From: Candidatus Hadarchaeales archaeon
GTDB taxonomy: Archaea > Hadarchaeota > Hadarchaeia > Hadarchaeales > WYZ-LMO6
Reading direction: 5' to 3'
Length of the DNA: 64,000 nt
Assembly (NCBI GenBank): GCA_038736355.1
Contig: JAVYML010000001.1
Coordinates: 396,252 to 460,251, forward strand
In this document: piece after piece, positions 33,628 through 42,939 of the stretch
How positions within the stretch are numbered: the stretch's first letter is position 1
How the letters are laid out: every line of letters begins with the position of its first letter
Program-made: the position numbers and the translations under genes
Notes under the pieces: generated by a model
Database searches by the model: none
The model's input: the letters and a program-made list of their open reading frames with translations, nothing else
Told to the model about the DNA's origin: nothing

Positions 33628-35106
33628 ATGGGAAGGCTGATGAACGGAAGGGAATACATCCAGAGCCTCAGGAGGCTGAAACCCACCCTCTACTTCATGG
33701 GGAGGAAAATCGAAAGCGTGGCGGACGAGCCCATGCTCAGGCCGCATGTGCAGGCGGCTGCCATGACCTATGAACTGGCGCACGACCCAAGGTATGAGGA
33801 GATCATGACTGCCGTTTCCCACCTCACGGGTGAAAGGATCAATCGCTTCACCCACATTCACCAGAGCACAGAGGATTTGGTGAAGAAAGTCATGATGATG
33901 AGGCTTCTGGGAAGGAAGACGGGAAGCTGCTTCCAGAGGTGTGTGGGGCTTGATGCCTTGAACTCCCTCTACATCGTCACTTACGAGATCGACCAGAAAC
34001 TTGGAACGGATTATCACCGCCGCTTCGTGGAATACCTGAAAAAGGTGCAGAGGGAGGATCTGATGTGCACGGGCTCCGTCACCGATGTAAAGGGCGATAG
34101 GAGCTTGAGACCCCATCAGCAACCTGATCCGGATCTCTACGTCAGGGTGGTAGAGAGGAGGGAGGATGGAATAGTGGTGAGGGGGGCCAAAGCCCATCAG
34201 ACCGGGGCCGCCAATTCCCACGAAGTAGTGGTCTTACCCACTCGCGCCCTGGGTCCAGAGGATAAAGACTACGCTGTGGCCTTTTCCGTTCCCATCGATA
34301 CACCAGGTCTCATCCAAATCTTCGGAAGGCAAACCAACGATACTCGAAGATTGGATGGAGAAATAGATTGCGGAAACCCGAACTACGGAATCGTGGGGGG
34401 AGAAACCCTGATGATCTTCGACAACGTTTTCGTACCCTGGGAGAGGGTGTTCATGTGCGGGGAGTACGAGTTCGCCGGAAGGTTGGTAGAAGTCTTCGCT
34501 ACCTTCCATCGTCAAAATTACGGTGGATGTAAGGTGGGCGTCGCCGATGTCCTCATAGGTGCTTCCGCCTTGCTGGCGGAGTACAGCGGAATAGCGGGCT
34601 CCTCCCATGTGGAGGACAAGCTCACGGAAATGGTCCATCTTTCCGAGACCTGCTGGTGTTGCTCGCTGGCTTGTTCTTACCTAGGGCACAGGACCCCATC
34701 CGGAGCCTATCTGGCCGATCCCCTGCTGGCCAACGTGGTGAAGCTCAACATCACTAGGTTACCCTACGAGTGGTCCAGACTGGCACAGGATCTGGCAGGG
34801 GGACTGGTGACCACCGCACCTTCGGAGAAGGATCTGAAGAATCCAGAGATAGGGAGGCTGGTGGAGAAGTACTTGGCCAGGAAAAAGGGGGTACCCACAG
34901 AACACATCCTCAAGCTCTTCAGGCTGATAGAGAATCTTTCCCTTGGAGGACAGCTTCCGGAATGCATGCATGGGGCCGGTTCACCCCAAGCCCAGAAGAT
35001 CGTGATAAGGAGGAGGGCCGGAATCGAGGAAAAAAAGGAGTTCGCCAAGAAAATCGTGGGTTTGGAAAGGGACGAACACTTGGAAAAAATCAGGGGGTCC
35101 AAATAA
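33628..35106 (+). CDS. abfD: 4-hydroxybutyryl-CoA dehydratase
   Basis: 492 residues, HpaB/AbfD family with FAD and a [4Fe-4S] cluster. It converts 4-hydroxybutyryl-CoA to crotonyl-CoA. C101 and C105 (CFQRC), H294 and C301 (ATFHRQNYGGC) match the four cluster ligands of the Clostridium aminobutyricum enzyme (C99, C103, H292, C299), which separates it from 4-hydroxyphenylacetate hydroxylases lacking the cluster. In archaea the enzyme acts in 4-hydroxybutyrate carbon-fixation cycles or in fermentation. It diverges from the acyl-CoA dehydrogenase across the sRNA. Confidence 0.93.
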   Translation: MGRLMNGREYIQSLRRLKPTLYFMGRKIESVADEPMLRPHVQAAAMTYELAHDPRYEEIMTAVSHLTGERINRFTHIHQSTEDLVKKVMMMRLLGRKTGSCFQRCVGLDALNSLYIVTYEIDQKLGTDYHRRFVEYLKKVQREDLMCTGSVTDVKGDRSLRPHQQPDPDLYVRVVERREDGIVVRGAKAHQTGAANSHEVVVLPTRALGPEDKDYAVAFSVPIDTPGLIQIFGRQTNDTRRLDGEIDCGNPNYGIVGGETLMIFDNVFVPWERVFMCGEYEFAGRLVEVFATFHRQNYGGCKVGVADVLIGASALLAEYSGIAGSSHVEDKLTEMVHLSETCWCCSLACSYLGHRTPSGAYLADPLLANVVKLNITRLPYEWSRLAQDLAGGLVTTAPSEKDLKNPEIGRLVEKYLARKKGVPTEHILKLFRLIENLSLGGQLPECMHGAGSPQAQKIVIRRRAGIEEKKEFAKKIVGLERDEHLEKIRGSK

Positions 35107-35122
35107 TCCGGTGCGGTGGGGA

Positions 35123-36208
35123 CTAGAGGAAGTAATAGAATTCGAGGGGACGAAGTTCCCTGAATTCTTTCGTCTGTTTTACGAGGTGTCTCCGGATATC
35201 GAGGCAGAGGTGACACGCCGAAACATATCCCTCCTTCCTCTCCCTATAACCATGTTCCTTTCCAAGTTCCAACAGTTTTCCCAGACTGGTGGCCAAGGCC
35301 CGGAGAACGGGAAAATCCTCCAACTTTAGCTCTGCTGGAAACTCCAGATGTCTAGCATCACCCAGCGAAATTCCACCACAATAGCCGGGAAGATAGTTGA
35401 AGTAATTGTCCACATGCACATGCCAGGGTCTGGTAAGCTCTCCCAAACAGGAACGGTGGAGAAAGTGTTCGGCTGGATAGTGAGCACAGAGGTGTCCCAA
35501 TCTGAAGGGAAACCTACCCATCGGTAAAAGCTCCAGTTCTGCTAGGATTTCTTCCCCCTCCAACTCCAACAGCTTCTCCAGTCTGAGGATTCCACGAAAG
35601 CCCCTCCTGAAAGCCCAGCGGAAAAAACCTTCCTGGTAAACCAGCAAATTCCTCCCGAAGATCTCCCCTCCCACCCTCACCGCCAACTCGGCACGCTCGA
35701 AGGGAACGTGCTCCAAAACGAAGGGATTGGTGCTTACCAGCAAACCGTCCAGTCCTTCCTCCTTGAGGGCGAGGAGCCTCTCCTTAGTTTCCTCTTCCTC
35801 CACACACCAGAAGGCGTTGGTTTCAACAAAGGTGGCCGGAATCTCCAGCTCACTCGCTATCTTCACCAACTTACGGAGAAGGGAGAAATTGAGAAAGGGT
35901 TCCCCACCCGTGAAGTGTAGACCAAGGTTCACCCCCACCCTGCTGAAACCAGGTGGATATTGCTCCCGGAAAGCGGCTGCAAGTTTGGCGAGGACCTTCT
36001 CGGCTCCAGTTGGATCGATCCAATCCTCTTTCCTGTGCGGGGAACAGGCGTACATGCAATGCCTGCATTCACCCACGCACCTGTACGTGAGGAAAAGTCC
36101 GCAGGAGAAAGGTGGAGGTATTCTCAGGACCTGCATCCTTTTTTCTCGAAGACCCAAAAGAAGAGCCTTCCTAAAGGACTGGATTGGATCTGATCTTCTC
36201 AAATTCAT
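35123..36208 (-). CDS. Radical SAM protein
   Basis: 361 residues. C44, C48 and C51 (CVGECRHC) bind the radical SAM cluster, with C55 just after; LHFTGGEPFLNFSLLRKL is the SAM GGE motif. The C-terminal half has further cysteines (CAHYP, SCLGEL, GYCGG, ACHLCLD) that may hold an auxiliary cluster, as in SPASM-type enzymes, though the pattern is not canonical. Function unknown. ATG 36206-36208 or Met25 (MQVLRIPPPF) could be the start. Confidence 0.85.
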   Translation of the reverse strand: MNLRRSDPIQSFRKALLLGLREKRMQVLRIPPPFSCGLFLTYRCVGECRHCMYACSPHRKEDWIDPTGAEKVLAKLAAAFREQYPPGFSRVGVNLGLHFTGGEPFLNFSLLRKLVKIASELEIPATFVETNAFWCVEEEETKERLLALKEEGLDGLLVSTNPFVLEHVPFERAELAVRVGGEIFGRNLLVYQEGFFRWAFRRGFRGILRLEKLLELEGEEILAELELLPMGRFPFRLGHLCAHYPAEHFLHRSCLGELTRPWHVHVDNYFNYLPGYCGGISLGDARHLEFPAELKLEDFPVLRALATSLGKLLELGKEHGYRERKEGYVSACHLCLDIRRHLVKQTKEFRELRPLEFYYFL

Positions 36209-36255
36209 GCGGAGCTCCGAGTTGCTTTTTTTTTACTCTAGATAGAAGTGAGGAA

Positions 36256-36831
36256 GTGGAGCCTTCCCCCATTAGGGTGGGAAAAGGAGCTGGTGAAGAA
36301 GTTCTAAAGATAATTCAACAAGCCAACAAGAGTCTCTTCGTGGTCTCGCCCTGGATTTCACCTTCTTTGGCAGACTTGTTGGTCAGAAGGGAGAGGGAAG
36401 GAATCAGGGTTGAAGTGGTTACCCTAAACGATCCTTCAACCAATAAAGAGGCTCTACGCCGCCTTTTCCGCACGGAAAGGAAATTAAGACTTCCCTTGTT
36501 AATCTGTGGTAGTCTCCTTACCCTGCTCGGTCTGGTCTTTCTACAGAAGTTTCTTTACCCGAGCTTACTCCTCCTGTTTACAGGACTTTTCGCGATGCTC
36601 TTGGGCAGGGGAAAAGGCAGGATGATTGCGAATGTCACGCGTGCTGTTGTCCTCCCACCCTCTTCCGGCCTCCATGCCAAAATTTACTTGGCCGATGAAA
36701 ACGTCCTCCTCGTAGGCTCCCCAAATCTGACAATAGCTGGAATCCGCTCTAACCTAGAAGCTGTAGCAAAGCTGAAAATCTCGGAGGAAGAGGCGAAGAA
36801 AATTAGGGCAATATTCTTTCCTCAGGGTTGA
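36256..36831 (+). CDS. Membrane-inserted phospholipase-D-like protein with one HKD motif
   Basis: 191 residues. A PLD fold is split: the N-terminal part (SLFVVSPWISPSLADLL; VEVVTLND) is followed by two membrane helices at about 79-117, then residues 135-170 with HAKIYLAD (H140, K142, D147) and VGSPNLTIAGIRSNLE. One HKD motif implies a dimer for catalysis, as in Nuc-type proteins. Substrate could be phospholipid or DNA. GTG start at 36256 is inferred; an upstream TTG would add 24 non-conserved residues overlapping the divergent gene. Confidence 0.75.
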   Translation: MEPSPIRVGKGAGEEVLKIIQQANKSLFVVSPWISPSLADLLVRREREGIRVEVVTLNDPSTNKEALRRLFRTERKLRLPLLICGSLLTLLGLVFLQKFLYPSLLLLFTGLFAMLLGRGKGRMIANVTRAVVLPPSSGLHAKIYLADENVLLVGSPNLTIAGIRSNLEAVAKLKISEEEAKKIRAIFFPQG

Positions 36832-37091
36832 TTTTTAGTCAAGTAAAGAGAATCCACTATCCCTACCAAGCAAGACTCGGAGGTTATCGACCGGTGACTC
36901 ATAGTCCCCCTTAACCCCGGAGGCCGAGACACAGTTCTCCACCACTCCTCCACTCCCTCTCCTGGAATTTCCTCGAAGTGGACAAAGTTCCTCTGAACAC
37001 AAGCTCGACATCCTGGCCCAGAAGACCAATGGATGAGTTTGTCGAAGGTCCAGTCGCTTAGAAGGAATAATAAAACAGGGAAAAAGAAGAG

Positions 37092-37976
37092 ATGATGCGG
37101 AAGTTCCTGAAGACGGTCGCCGGGATCCTGGCCTCCGGGGCAGTCTTCTCCCTCTCCCTCCTCCTCCTGGTCCGGCTCTTCGGCTGGCCCGGGCTCACCC
37201 CTCCCCTGATGGGGATGCTGGCGGTGGCCTGGGTGGCCGGGGCCTCGGCGGGAGGGAAGCTGGCCGGGGGATGGGCTGCCGGGATCAGCCTCCTGCTGGC
37301 CGTGGGGCTGGTGGGGGCGGTGGCCTACCGGGCCTGGAGGGAGGAGGCAGGGGAGCCGGTGACCTGGAGGGTGGATGCGACCTTCGCCTACGTGGGCTCA
37401 CCGGAGAACAAACCGCTCGAGAACGTGGCCGTGTTCTTCCCCGTTCCCAGGGCGGAGAACGGGGGTCCGGTGGGTGAGTACTTCATAGGGTGGAAGCTCT
37501 ACAAGGTGGACGAGAACGGGGTCTGGCACCTCCAGCACACCTGCAACTACGACAACTCTTACGAGCCCGTGAACCTCTATCCTCCGAGGGAGAGCCTGCT
37601 GGTGGAGATCAAGGGGGGAACAGGGCCAGGTGGTACTACGAATGGTCTTAGAATGATGGAGGGCGGTTTCTATTTCGACAGGCTCTACCCCGGCGAGGTT
37701 ATTTGGGCTTACGGATGGACAGTAACCCGCAAAAAGAAGGTAACCTTGCGCCTCCCCAACGACAACAGGAGCGGAGGAGGAATGCTTGGTTTTGCCACTC
37801 TAGGAGAGTTCAGGAGGTTTGAGTTTCCTGTCCACGTGATCATTTGGGCCAGCCTTTCAAAGCTTGTCAAAGGCGAGAACGGGATGTACTTCCAAAAAGT
37901 GGAAGGAGAAGAATACAGGAGGGAAGTGGAGGACCACACTGGGGAAACTGGCTTCTACCTTTACTTATACAAATAG
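37092..37976 (+). CDS. Membrane-anchored extracytoplasmic protein, unknown function
   Basis: 294 residues. Three hydrophobic helices at about 8-28, 37-52 and 60-80, very Gly/Ala/Leu-rich with higher GC than neighbours, are followed by an external beta-rich domain (WRVDATFAYVGSPENKPLEN, HTCNYDNSYEPVNLYPPRES). No family is recognised. ATG 37092 or 37095. The last 16 bases overlap the convergent gene at 37961. The 260-base gap before it shows no supported gene. Confidence 0.7.
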   Translation: MMRKFLKTVAGILASGAVFSLSLLLLVRLFGWPGLTPPLMGMLAVAWVAGASAGGKLAGGWAAGISLLLAVGLVGAVAYRAWREEAGEPVTWRVDATFAYVGSPENKPLENVAVFFPVPRAENGGPVGEYFIGWKLYKVDENGVWHLQHTCNYDNSYEPVNLYPPRESLLVEIKGGTGPGGTTNGLRMMEGGFYFDRLYPGEVIWAYGWTVTRKKKVTLRLPNDNRSGGGMLGFATLGEFRRFEFPVHVIIWASLSKLVKGENGMYFQKVEGEEYRREVEDHTGETGFYLYLYK

Positions 37977-40240
37977 GGTGGATTTTCTATCGCCTCTCTC
38001 TCAGCCATTTCCCTCAGCGCAGGATCCCAGTAGTTCAGGTAGACTATTGTACCCTCGGGCGGGTTGGAGATGCGGGGATCACCCGGCAACAGGTACTCGA
38101 CCTTCCCGGTCCGCAGGTCTTTGAGCACATACGGGAGGTCCCAGTTTATGGCTTCCGCCTGGGTGGGCGGACCACCGGCCGTTCCCCCGTCGTAGACGCC
38201 CAGGAGCCGCTTGAACTGGTCATCCGGAGGAACAACGGTGCCTCCAACACCCCTTCCCTCCACCCACATGGTGATCTCGTAGTTGTCGTCCGGCAACAGG
38301 TTTTCCACCCCCACGAACCTGGAAGACCCCTCGGCCGTCACCTGGAGGGAGGAAGAAGCCACCTCCCTCCTCCTCCCGCTCAGGTCCACGGCGTAGGCCT
38401 TCACGGTTGCCGTGTAGGTGCCCGGAGAACCCGGGGAAACGGTCAGGATGGTGGAGGCGGGACTGGAGAACCGGAGCTCGGAGTCCTTCAGGCTCCCCCC
38501 CGAGGCCTCCAGGTAGACCGGTCCCGCGTACCCGTTCTTCGGACTCACGGTCACGGTGGCGGAGACCGGTGACCAGGAGGCGGGGACCTCGTAGACTTTG
38601 TAGGCGGTGTAGTTCTCCGTCTCCACGATGGGGATCTTCACGACCGTGTAAACTTCCTGGAGCTCCGTCACGTACCCGGGCTGGGGTGGCCCCACCTCAA
38701 AGGTGGCAGGGTACTCCACCTTCCCGTTGGAAACCCTTCCTATCCGGCCGTTGTCGCCGGAGAAGGTGATGGGTTCCCAATAAACGGTCCCGTCAGCCGG
38801 CGGGCGCTCGCTCCTCCTCTCCACCCACCCGTAGACCGGCTCCGCCCTAGTGGCCAGGTAGCCGGTGAGCTCCTGCCTGGTGGAGGAGGTGACGTTCCGG
38901 TAGTCCCACCCGTTCCCGCTCACCGGTGGGGAGGAGAAGGTCTGCCTCCCCTTGAAAACCCAGTCGTAAACATCCACCGTGATGATGTCCCTTGAGTAGG
39001 TGTCGTATCCGTAATTGTAATAGGTGCGAACGGTGGTCTCGGTATAGGTTCCAAGGTATTGATACACTACCTTGTCCTCCCCCTTCAGAAAGTCCCCTCC
39101 CTGGGTGAAGGAAGAACCTCTGTATTCGGTGAAGAGGACCGTTCCGCTTTCAATTGGCTCCCATCCGGCATAGTACCAGTCCCACCTGTACCTGGTGTAC
39201 TGATACCTGTAGTAGGTGGTGCCTACGACAGTTTGATAGGAGGTCATCCACCACCTCAGGGCCGAAGTCGAGGAGTAGTATTCCCACCTTTCGCTGGTTG
39301 AAAGGGGAGGACTGGTGAGGTTGGTACCGAGAACGACGGTGGATGTCCTGTACCATGGACCGTATTCGGTTCTCGTACCCACCTTCTCCCAGTGGTAGAC
39401 GTCCGCTTGATACTCGGTAACGATCCGGTACTGGGGAGTAACGGTCCAGCCCTCGGCCTTTAGAACCTCCACCTCGTTCCTTTCCTCCCGGTAGGTGTCG
39501 TAAAGGATCCCGCTGTCTATCTTCACCCATCTGTATCCGTCAGGAAGGGGGGGAAGGGAATCCAGGATCTTGGCCTTCTCGTAGGTTCTCCCGGTGGGCA
39601 CCCAATTTCCCGCTTCCGGTTCCAGGCTCCGGCTTTCGGTCCTGGTTCCCGTCTGGGCCCACTCCTTCCACCTCCAGCCCGAGGCGATTTTCTCCTCTCG
39701 ATAATCCGTGACGATGAGTCTAGCGGTTTGGAAGGGAATTTCTACCCTTTTGAAGGAGGCGACCGGTGAAAACTTAGAAGGTTCGGAAAGGGAAATGTCA
39801 AAGGGATCGAAAAGAAGGTTTAACACTCCAATATCCTTGACCTTACCCGTGGTAAGAAAACCGTGCACCACAAGTTCACCCCTTTCCCGATAAATCTCCA
39901 AGTTTTCCTTTTCCAGACGCTTCAAGAGGGAAGGGGAAGGCTTATAGCCGGGAACAGGGAGCCTCAGCCAGAACTCATGAACTCCTGGCTCCAACCCCTC
40001 GAGCTTAAAGGAAAAATTACCACCCTGGCCGGAACTGGTGGAGTAAAACCTGGGAGAAGAATGAACTTCCAAGGACAGGGGAAGGGAAAGACCTCCGAAC
40101 TCATCCTCCACCGTTCCTTCCAGCGAGGTGGTGAGGTCGGAGTAGTAAGAAACGTATTCACGATGAAGGGAAAGGGCAGGGGGAGAAGAAAGGAGCACGA
40201 AGAAAAGGGAAAGCGTCGCGAGAGTCAACCTCCGTATCAT
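37961..40240 (-). CDS. Large secreted Tyr/Trp-rich repeat protein
   Basis: 759 residues. Signal peptide at 1-25 (LATLSLFFVLLSSPPALS). An N-terminal carboxypeptidase-regulatory-like beta domain (~30-110; GNFSFKLEGLEPGVHEF) is followed at ~190-530 by imperfect repeats built on YxW(V/E)K..T.TE (GYRWVKIDSG, YHWEKVGTRTEYGPWY, YGWVERRSERP) with many Tyr, Trp and Thr. An Ig-like domain follows (VTVSPKNGYAGPVYLEASGG). No catalytic motif. Likely a surface or S-layer-associated protein. Family not recognised. Confidence 0.75.
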   Translation of the reverse strand: MIRRLTLATLSLFFVLLSSPPALSLHREYVSYYSDLTTSLEGTVEDEFGGLSLPLSLEVHSSPRFYSTSSGQGGNFSFKLEGLEPGVHEFWLRLPVPGYKPSPSLLKRLEKENLEIYRERGELVVHGFLTTGKVKDIGVLNLLFDPFDISLSEPSKFSPVASFKRVEIPFQTARLIVTDYREEKIASGWRWKEWAQTGTRTESRSLEPEAGNWVPTGRTYEKAKILDSLPPLPDGYRWVKIDSGILYDTYREERNEVEVLKAEGWTVTPQYRIVTEYQADVYHWEKVGTRTEYGPWYRTSTVVLGTNLTSPPLSTSERWEYYSSTSALRWWMTSYQTVVGTTYYRYQYTRYRWDWYYAGWEPIESGTVLFTEYRGSSFTQGGDFLKGEDKVVYQYLGTYTETTVRTYYNYGYDTYSRDIITVDVYDWVFKGRQTFSSPPVSGNGWDYRNVTSSTRQELTGYLATRAEPVYGWVERRSERPPADGTVYWEPITFSGDNGRIGRVSNGKVEYPATFEVGPPQPGYVTELQEVYTVVKIPIVETENYTAYKVYEVPASWSPVSATVTVSPKNGYAGPVYLEASGGSLKDSELRFSSPASTILTVSPGSPGTYTATVKAYAVDLSGRRREVASSSLQVTAEGSSRFVGVENLLPDDNYEITMWVEGRGVGGTVVPPDDQFKRLLGVYDGGTAGGPPTQAEAINWDLPYVLKDLRTGKVEYLLPGDPRISNPPEGTIVYLNYWDPALREMAEREAIENPPYLYK

Positions 40241-40363
40241 CCCCCCACGACCCCCTTGCGCCCGAAAAGATGATTTCTACAAACTTTTAATGCTATCGCT
40301 TACCCGGAGATTTTTTTCCTTCAGTTTTCCCAAACATTAATCTTTCCTTTTCCATATGAGTTG

Positions 40364-42010
40364 ATGGAATTCAGAAGATTGGCGGAACTCTGTGAAAGAT
40401 TGGAACAGACCAGCAAGAGAAAGGAAAAGATGAAAATGGTTTCCTCTTACCTTTCCTCCCTCTCGAAGGAGGAGGTGGAACCCTTCTGCCATCTCCTCCT
40501 CGGAAGGCCCCTTCCCCCCTCCAGTCCCCTCACGCTCGGTGTGGATTGGGCTACCCTGAAGGGGATTCTCCTCAGAGTCACCGGATTAACTTCCTCTGAC
40601 CTCTTTCAGGCCTTCCACTCCACCGGTGACTTGGGGGAAGCAGCCAAGCTCCTCTTCCAACGCAGGAAATATTTCTCCCCCACCCTAGACAGCAAACCTC
40701 TCGAACTCCTCGAAGTTTGGAAGGTCCTGGAAAGGGTAGCGCTGGAGAACGAGAGGGAGAAAAAGGAAAGACTGTTGGAAGGTGTATTGAATCGCTGCAC
40801 TCCGGAGGAGGCCAAGCTACTGGTCAAAACGATAACGGGAGAGATGAGGACGGGATTCAAGGAGGAGATGCTCCTCTCCTCCCTCGCGATGACCTTTGGA
40901 ATGGGGGAGGAAGAAATAAGGAAGGCCTTCGCCCTCTCCTCCGATGCAGGAAGGCTGGCGGGAATGCTGGTGGAGGGAGGAAGGGAAAGGCTCATCTCCC
41001 TAGAAGTCGTTCCCTTTCAACCCCTCGAACCCATGCTGGCCCAGCCTGCAGATGGAATAGAGGAGATCTTGAAGGAACATGGCACTTCCTCGCTGGAAGT
41101 GAAGCTGGATGGAGCAAGGGTACAAATCCACAAGTCGGGAAAGGAGGTGAAAATCTTCAGCAGGGGGTCCAAGGAGGTGACGGGGAGCCTCCCGGAAGTG
41201 GTGGAGGAGGTGAAAGGACTTGAAGTCGACAGGGTCATCCTGGATGGAGAGGTCATAGCGGTGGATGAGAAGGGGAAGCCCCTCCCCTTCCAGTACCTCC
41301 TCAGGAGGTTCAGGAGGAAGTGGGGAGTGGAGGAGAAGAAGAAGGAGGTACCGGTGAGGCTACAGCTCTTCGATCTCCTCTATCTCAACGGTCAAACCTT
41401 CCTCCACCTTCCCTATTCGGAAAGGAGGGAGAGGTTGGAAGAGGTTTGTGGGGGAAAAGTAACTGAAAGGATCCTCACCTCGAGCCTGGAGGAGGCAGAG
41501 GAATTCCTGAAAAGGGCCAGAAAGGAAGGACACGAGGGGATAGTGGCCAAGCTTCCGAACAGTCCCTACCTGCCCGGGGCCAGGGGAAAACTTTGGCTCA
41601 AGTTCAAGCCCGTTCCCGAGACCTTGGACTTGGTGATCGTGGGGGCGGAATGGGGACATGGGAGGAGGGCCAAATACCTTTCCGATTATTACCTGGCCGC
41701 TTGGGATCGGGAAAAGGGGAAGTTCGAGATAGTGGGAAAGACCTTCAAGGGGTTGACGGATGAGGAGCTTGCGGAAATGACTGAGAGGCTGAAGGCCCTG
41801 GAAACCTCCACCGAGGGAAGGAGGATTTGGGTCAGACCGGAGGTGGTGGTGGAGGTGGCTTACAACGAAATACAGAAAAGCCCAAGGTACCCCTGCGGCA
41901 TGGCACTCAGGCTGGCTAGGATCGTGAGGATAAGGGAAGACAAAAGGGCCCAGGAAGCGGACACCATCCAGAGGATGAGGGAACTCTTCGAGAGGCAGGG
42001 AAGGGAATGA
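40364..42010 (+). CDS. lig: ATP-dependent DNA ligase
   Basis: 548 residues, normal for archaeal LigI-type enzymes. The N-terminal helical DNA-binding domain (1-200) is followed by the nucleotidyltransferase with adenylated K247 in EVKLDGARVQIH, FSRGSKEVTGSLPEV, DGEVIAVDEKGKPLPFQ and EGIVAKLPNSPY, and the OB domain (IRVREDK-type end, ARIVRIREDKRAQEAD). Seals nicks in replication and repair. ATG 40364; a TTG lies just before it. It overlaps the ABC ATPase gene by four bases. Confidence 0.96.
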   Translation: MEFRRLAELCERLEQTSKRKEKMKMVSSYLSSLSKEEVEPFCHLLLGRPLPPSSPLTLGVDWATLKGILLRVTGLTSSDLFQAFHSTGDLGEAAKLLFQRRKYFSPTLDSKPLELLEVWKVLERVALENEREKKERLLEGVLNRCTPEEAKLLVKTITGEMRTGFKEEMLLSSLAMTFGMGEEEIRKAFALSSDAGRLAGMLVEGGRERLISLEVVPFQPLEPMLAQPADGIEEILKEHGTSSLEVKLDGARVQIHKSGKEVKIFSRGSKEVTGSLPEVVEEVKGLEVDRVILDGEVIAVDEKGKPLPFQYLLRRFRRKWGVEEKKKEVPVRLQLFDLLYLNGQTFLHLPYSERRERLEEVCGGKVTERILTSSLEEAEEFLKRARKEGHEGIVAKLPNSPYLPGARGKLWLKFKPVPETLDLVIVGAEWGHGRRAKYLSDYYLAAWDREKGKFEIVGKTFKGLTDEELAEMTERLKALETSTEGRRIWVRPEVVVEVAYNEIQKSPRYPCGMALRLARIVRIREDKRAQEADTIQRMRELFERQGRE

Positions 42011-42939
42011 AGGATTATTCCATCGAAACCTTTGGACTAACGAAAATCTTCAACGGTTTACCGGCGGTGGAGGACCTCACGCTAAAGGTAAGAAAGGGGG
42101 AAGTGGTGGGTCTACTCGGGCCCAACGGGGCTGGAAAGACCACCACGGTGAGGATGCTCTGTTGTCTTCTCAAACCCACTTCCGGAAAGGCCTTCGTGGT
42201 AGGCTATGAAGTGGGAAAGGATTCCCTCGAGATAAGGGAAAGGATAGGTCTCCTCCCCGAAGTACCGGGTCTTTACGGAGAACTGAGCGCCCTGAGGAAC
42301 CTTGAGTTCCATGCCAGGTTGCATGGAATGCCGAAGGAAAAGGCTAGGAAAAGGGCCGAAGAGCTCCTGCGGATTTTCGGTCTCTGGAAGAGAAGAGAAG
42401 ATCCCGTGGCTACTTTTTCCAAGGGAATGCAGCAAAAGATCGCCCTCGCGAGGGCAATGATTCACGAACCCGAGGTCCTTTTCCTAGACGAGCCCACTTC
42501 TGCCCTAGATCCGGAGGCGGCAAGGATGGTGAGGGACCTCATCCTGGAGCTCAGGAAAGAGAAAAGGACCATCCTCCTCTGCACCCACAACCTCCACGAG
42601 GCGGAGGAACTCTGCGATGGAGTGGCCATCCTCAACCATAGGATGCTGGCCTTTGGTCCTCCTAGGGAACTGGAAAGAACCTTCGGGAAAAAAGAAGTGG
42701 AAATCCAGGTGGAAGGGATGAGCAGGAGGATGGTGGAGGCCCTCAGGAAGATAGAAGGGGTGAGGAGCCTGAGGAAAGAGGGAAACAGGTGGCTGGTGGA
42801 AGTGGAGAATCCGGAAAAAACCAATCCAGAAATCGTGGAGGTTTTGGTGAAGATGGGTGGAAGGGTAAAGTACGTCAAACCGATCTCTGGAGGGCTGGAG
42901 GAAGTTTACCTCAAACTGGTGAGAAGCGATGAGGTTTGA
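42007..42939 (+). CDS. ABC transporter ATP-binding protein (ABC-2 exporter)
   Basis: 310 residues. Walker A GPNGAGKTTT, Q-loop region LLPEVPGLYGELSALRN, signature FSKGMQQKIALARAM, Walker B EVLFLDEPTSALDP and H-loop CTHNLHEAEEL. The C-terminal ~75 residues (VEIQVEGMSRRMVEALRKIE) are the extra domain of NatA/CcmA-like exporters. Pairs with the permease that overlaps by 11 bases. Substrate unknown; drug, Na+ or lipid export are options in the family. Confidence 0.93.
   Translation: MKDYSIETFGLTKIFNGLPAVEDLTLKVRKGEVVGLLGPNGAGKTTTVRMLCCLLKPTSGKAFVVGYEVGKDSLEIRERIGLLPEVPGLYGELSALRNLEFHARLHGMPKEKARKRAEELLRIFGLWKRREDPVATFSKGMQQKIALARAMIHEPEVLFLDEPTSALDPEAARMVRDLILELRKEKRTILLCTHNLHEAEELCDGVAILNHRMLAFGPPRELERTFGKKEVEIQVEGMSRRMVEALRKIEGVRSLRKEGNRWLVEVENPEKTNPEIVEVLVKMGGRVKYVKPISGGLEEVYLKLVRSDEV

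Noticed and set aside
36835..37091. Minus-strand 64-codon frame and a tRNA-like look in the gap before 37092
   Set aside because: No cloverleaf could be built and the frame has no recognisable domain or ribosome site. The 260-base gap otherwise shows only AT-rich sequence near its right end.
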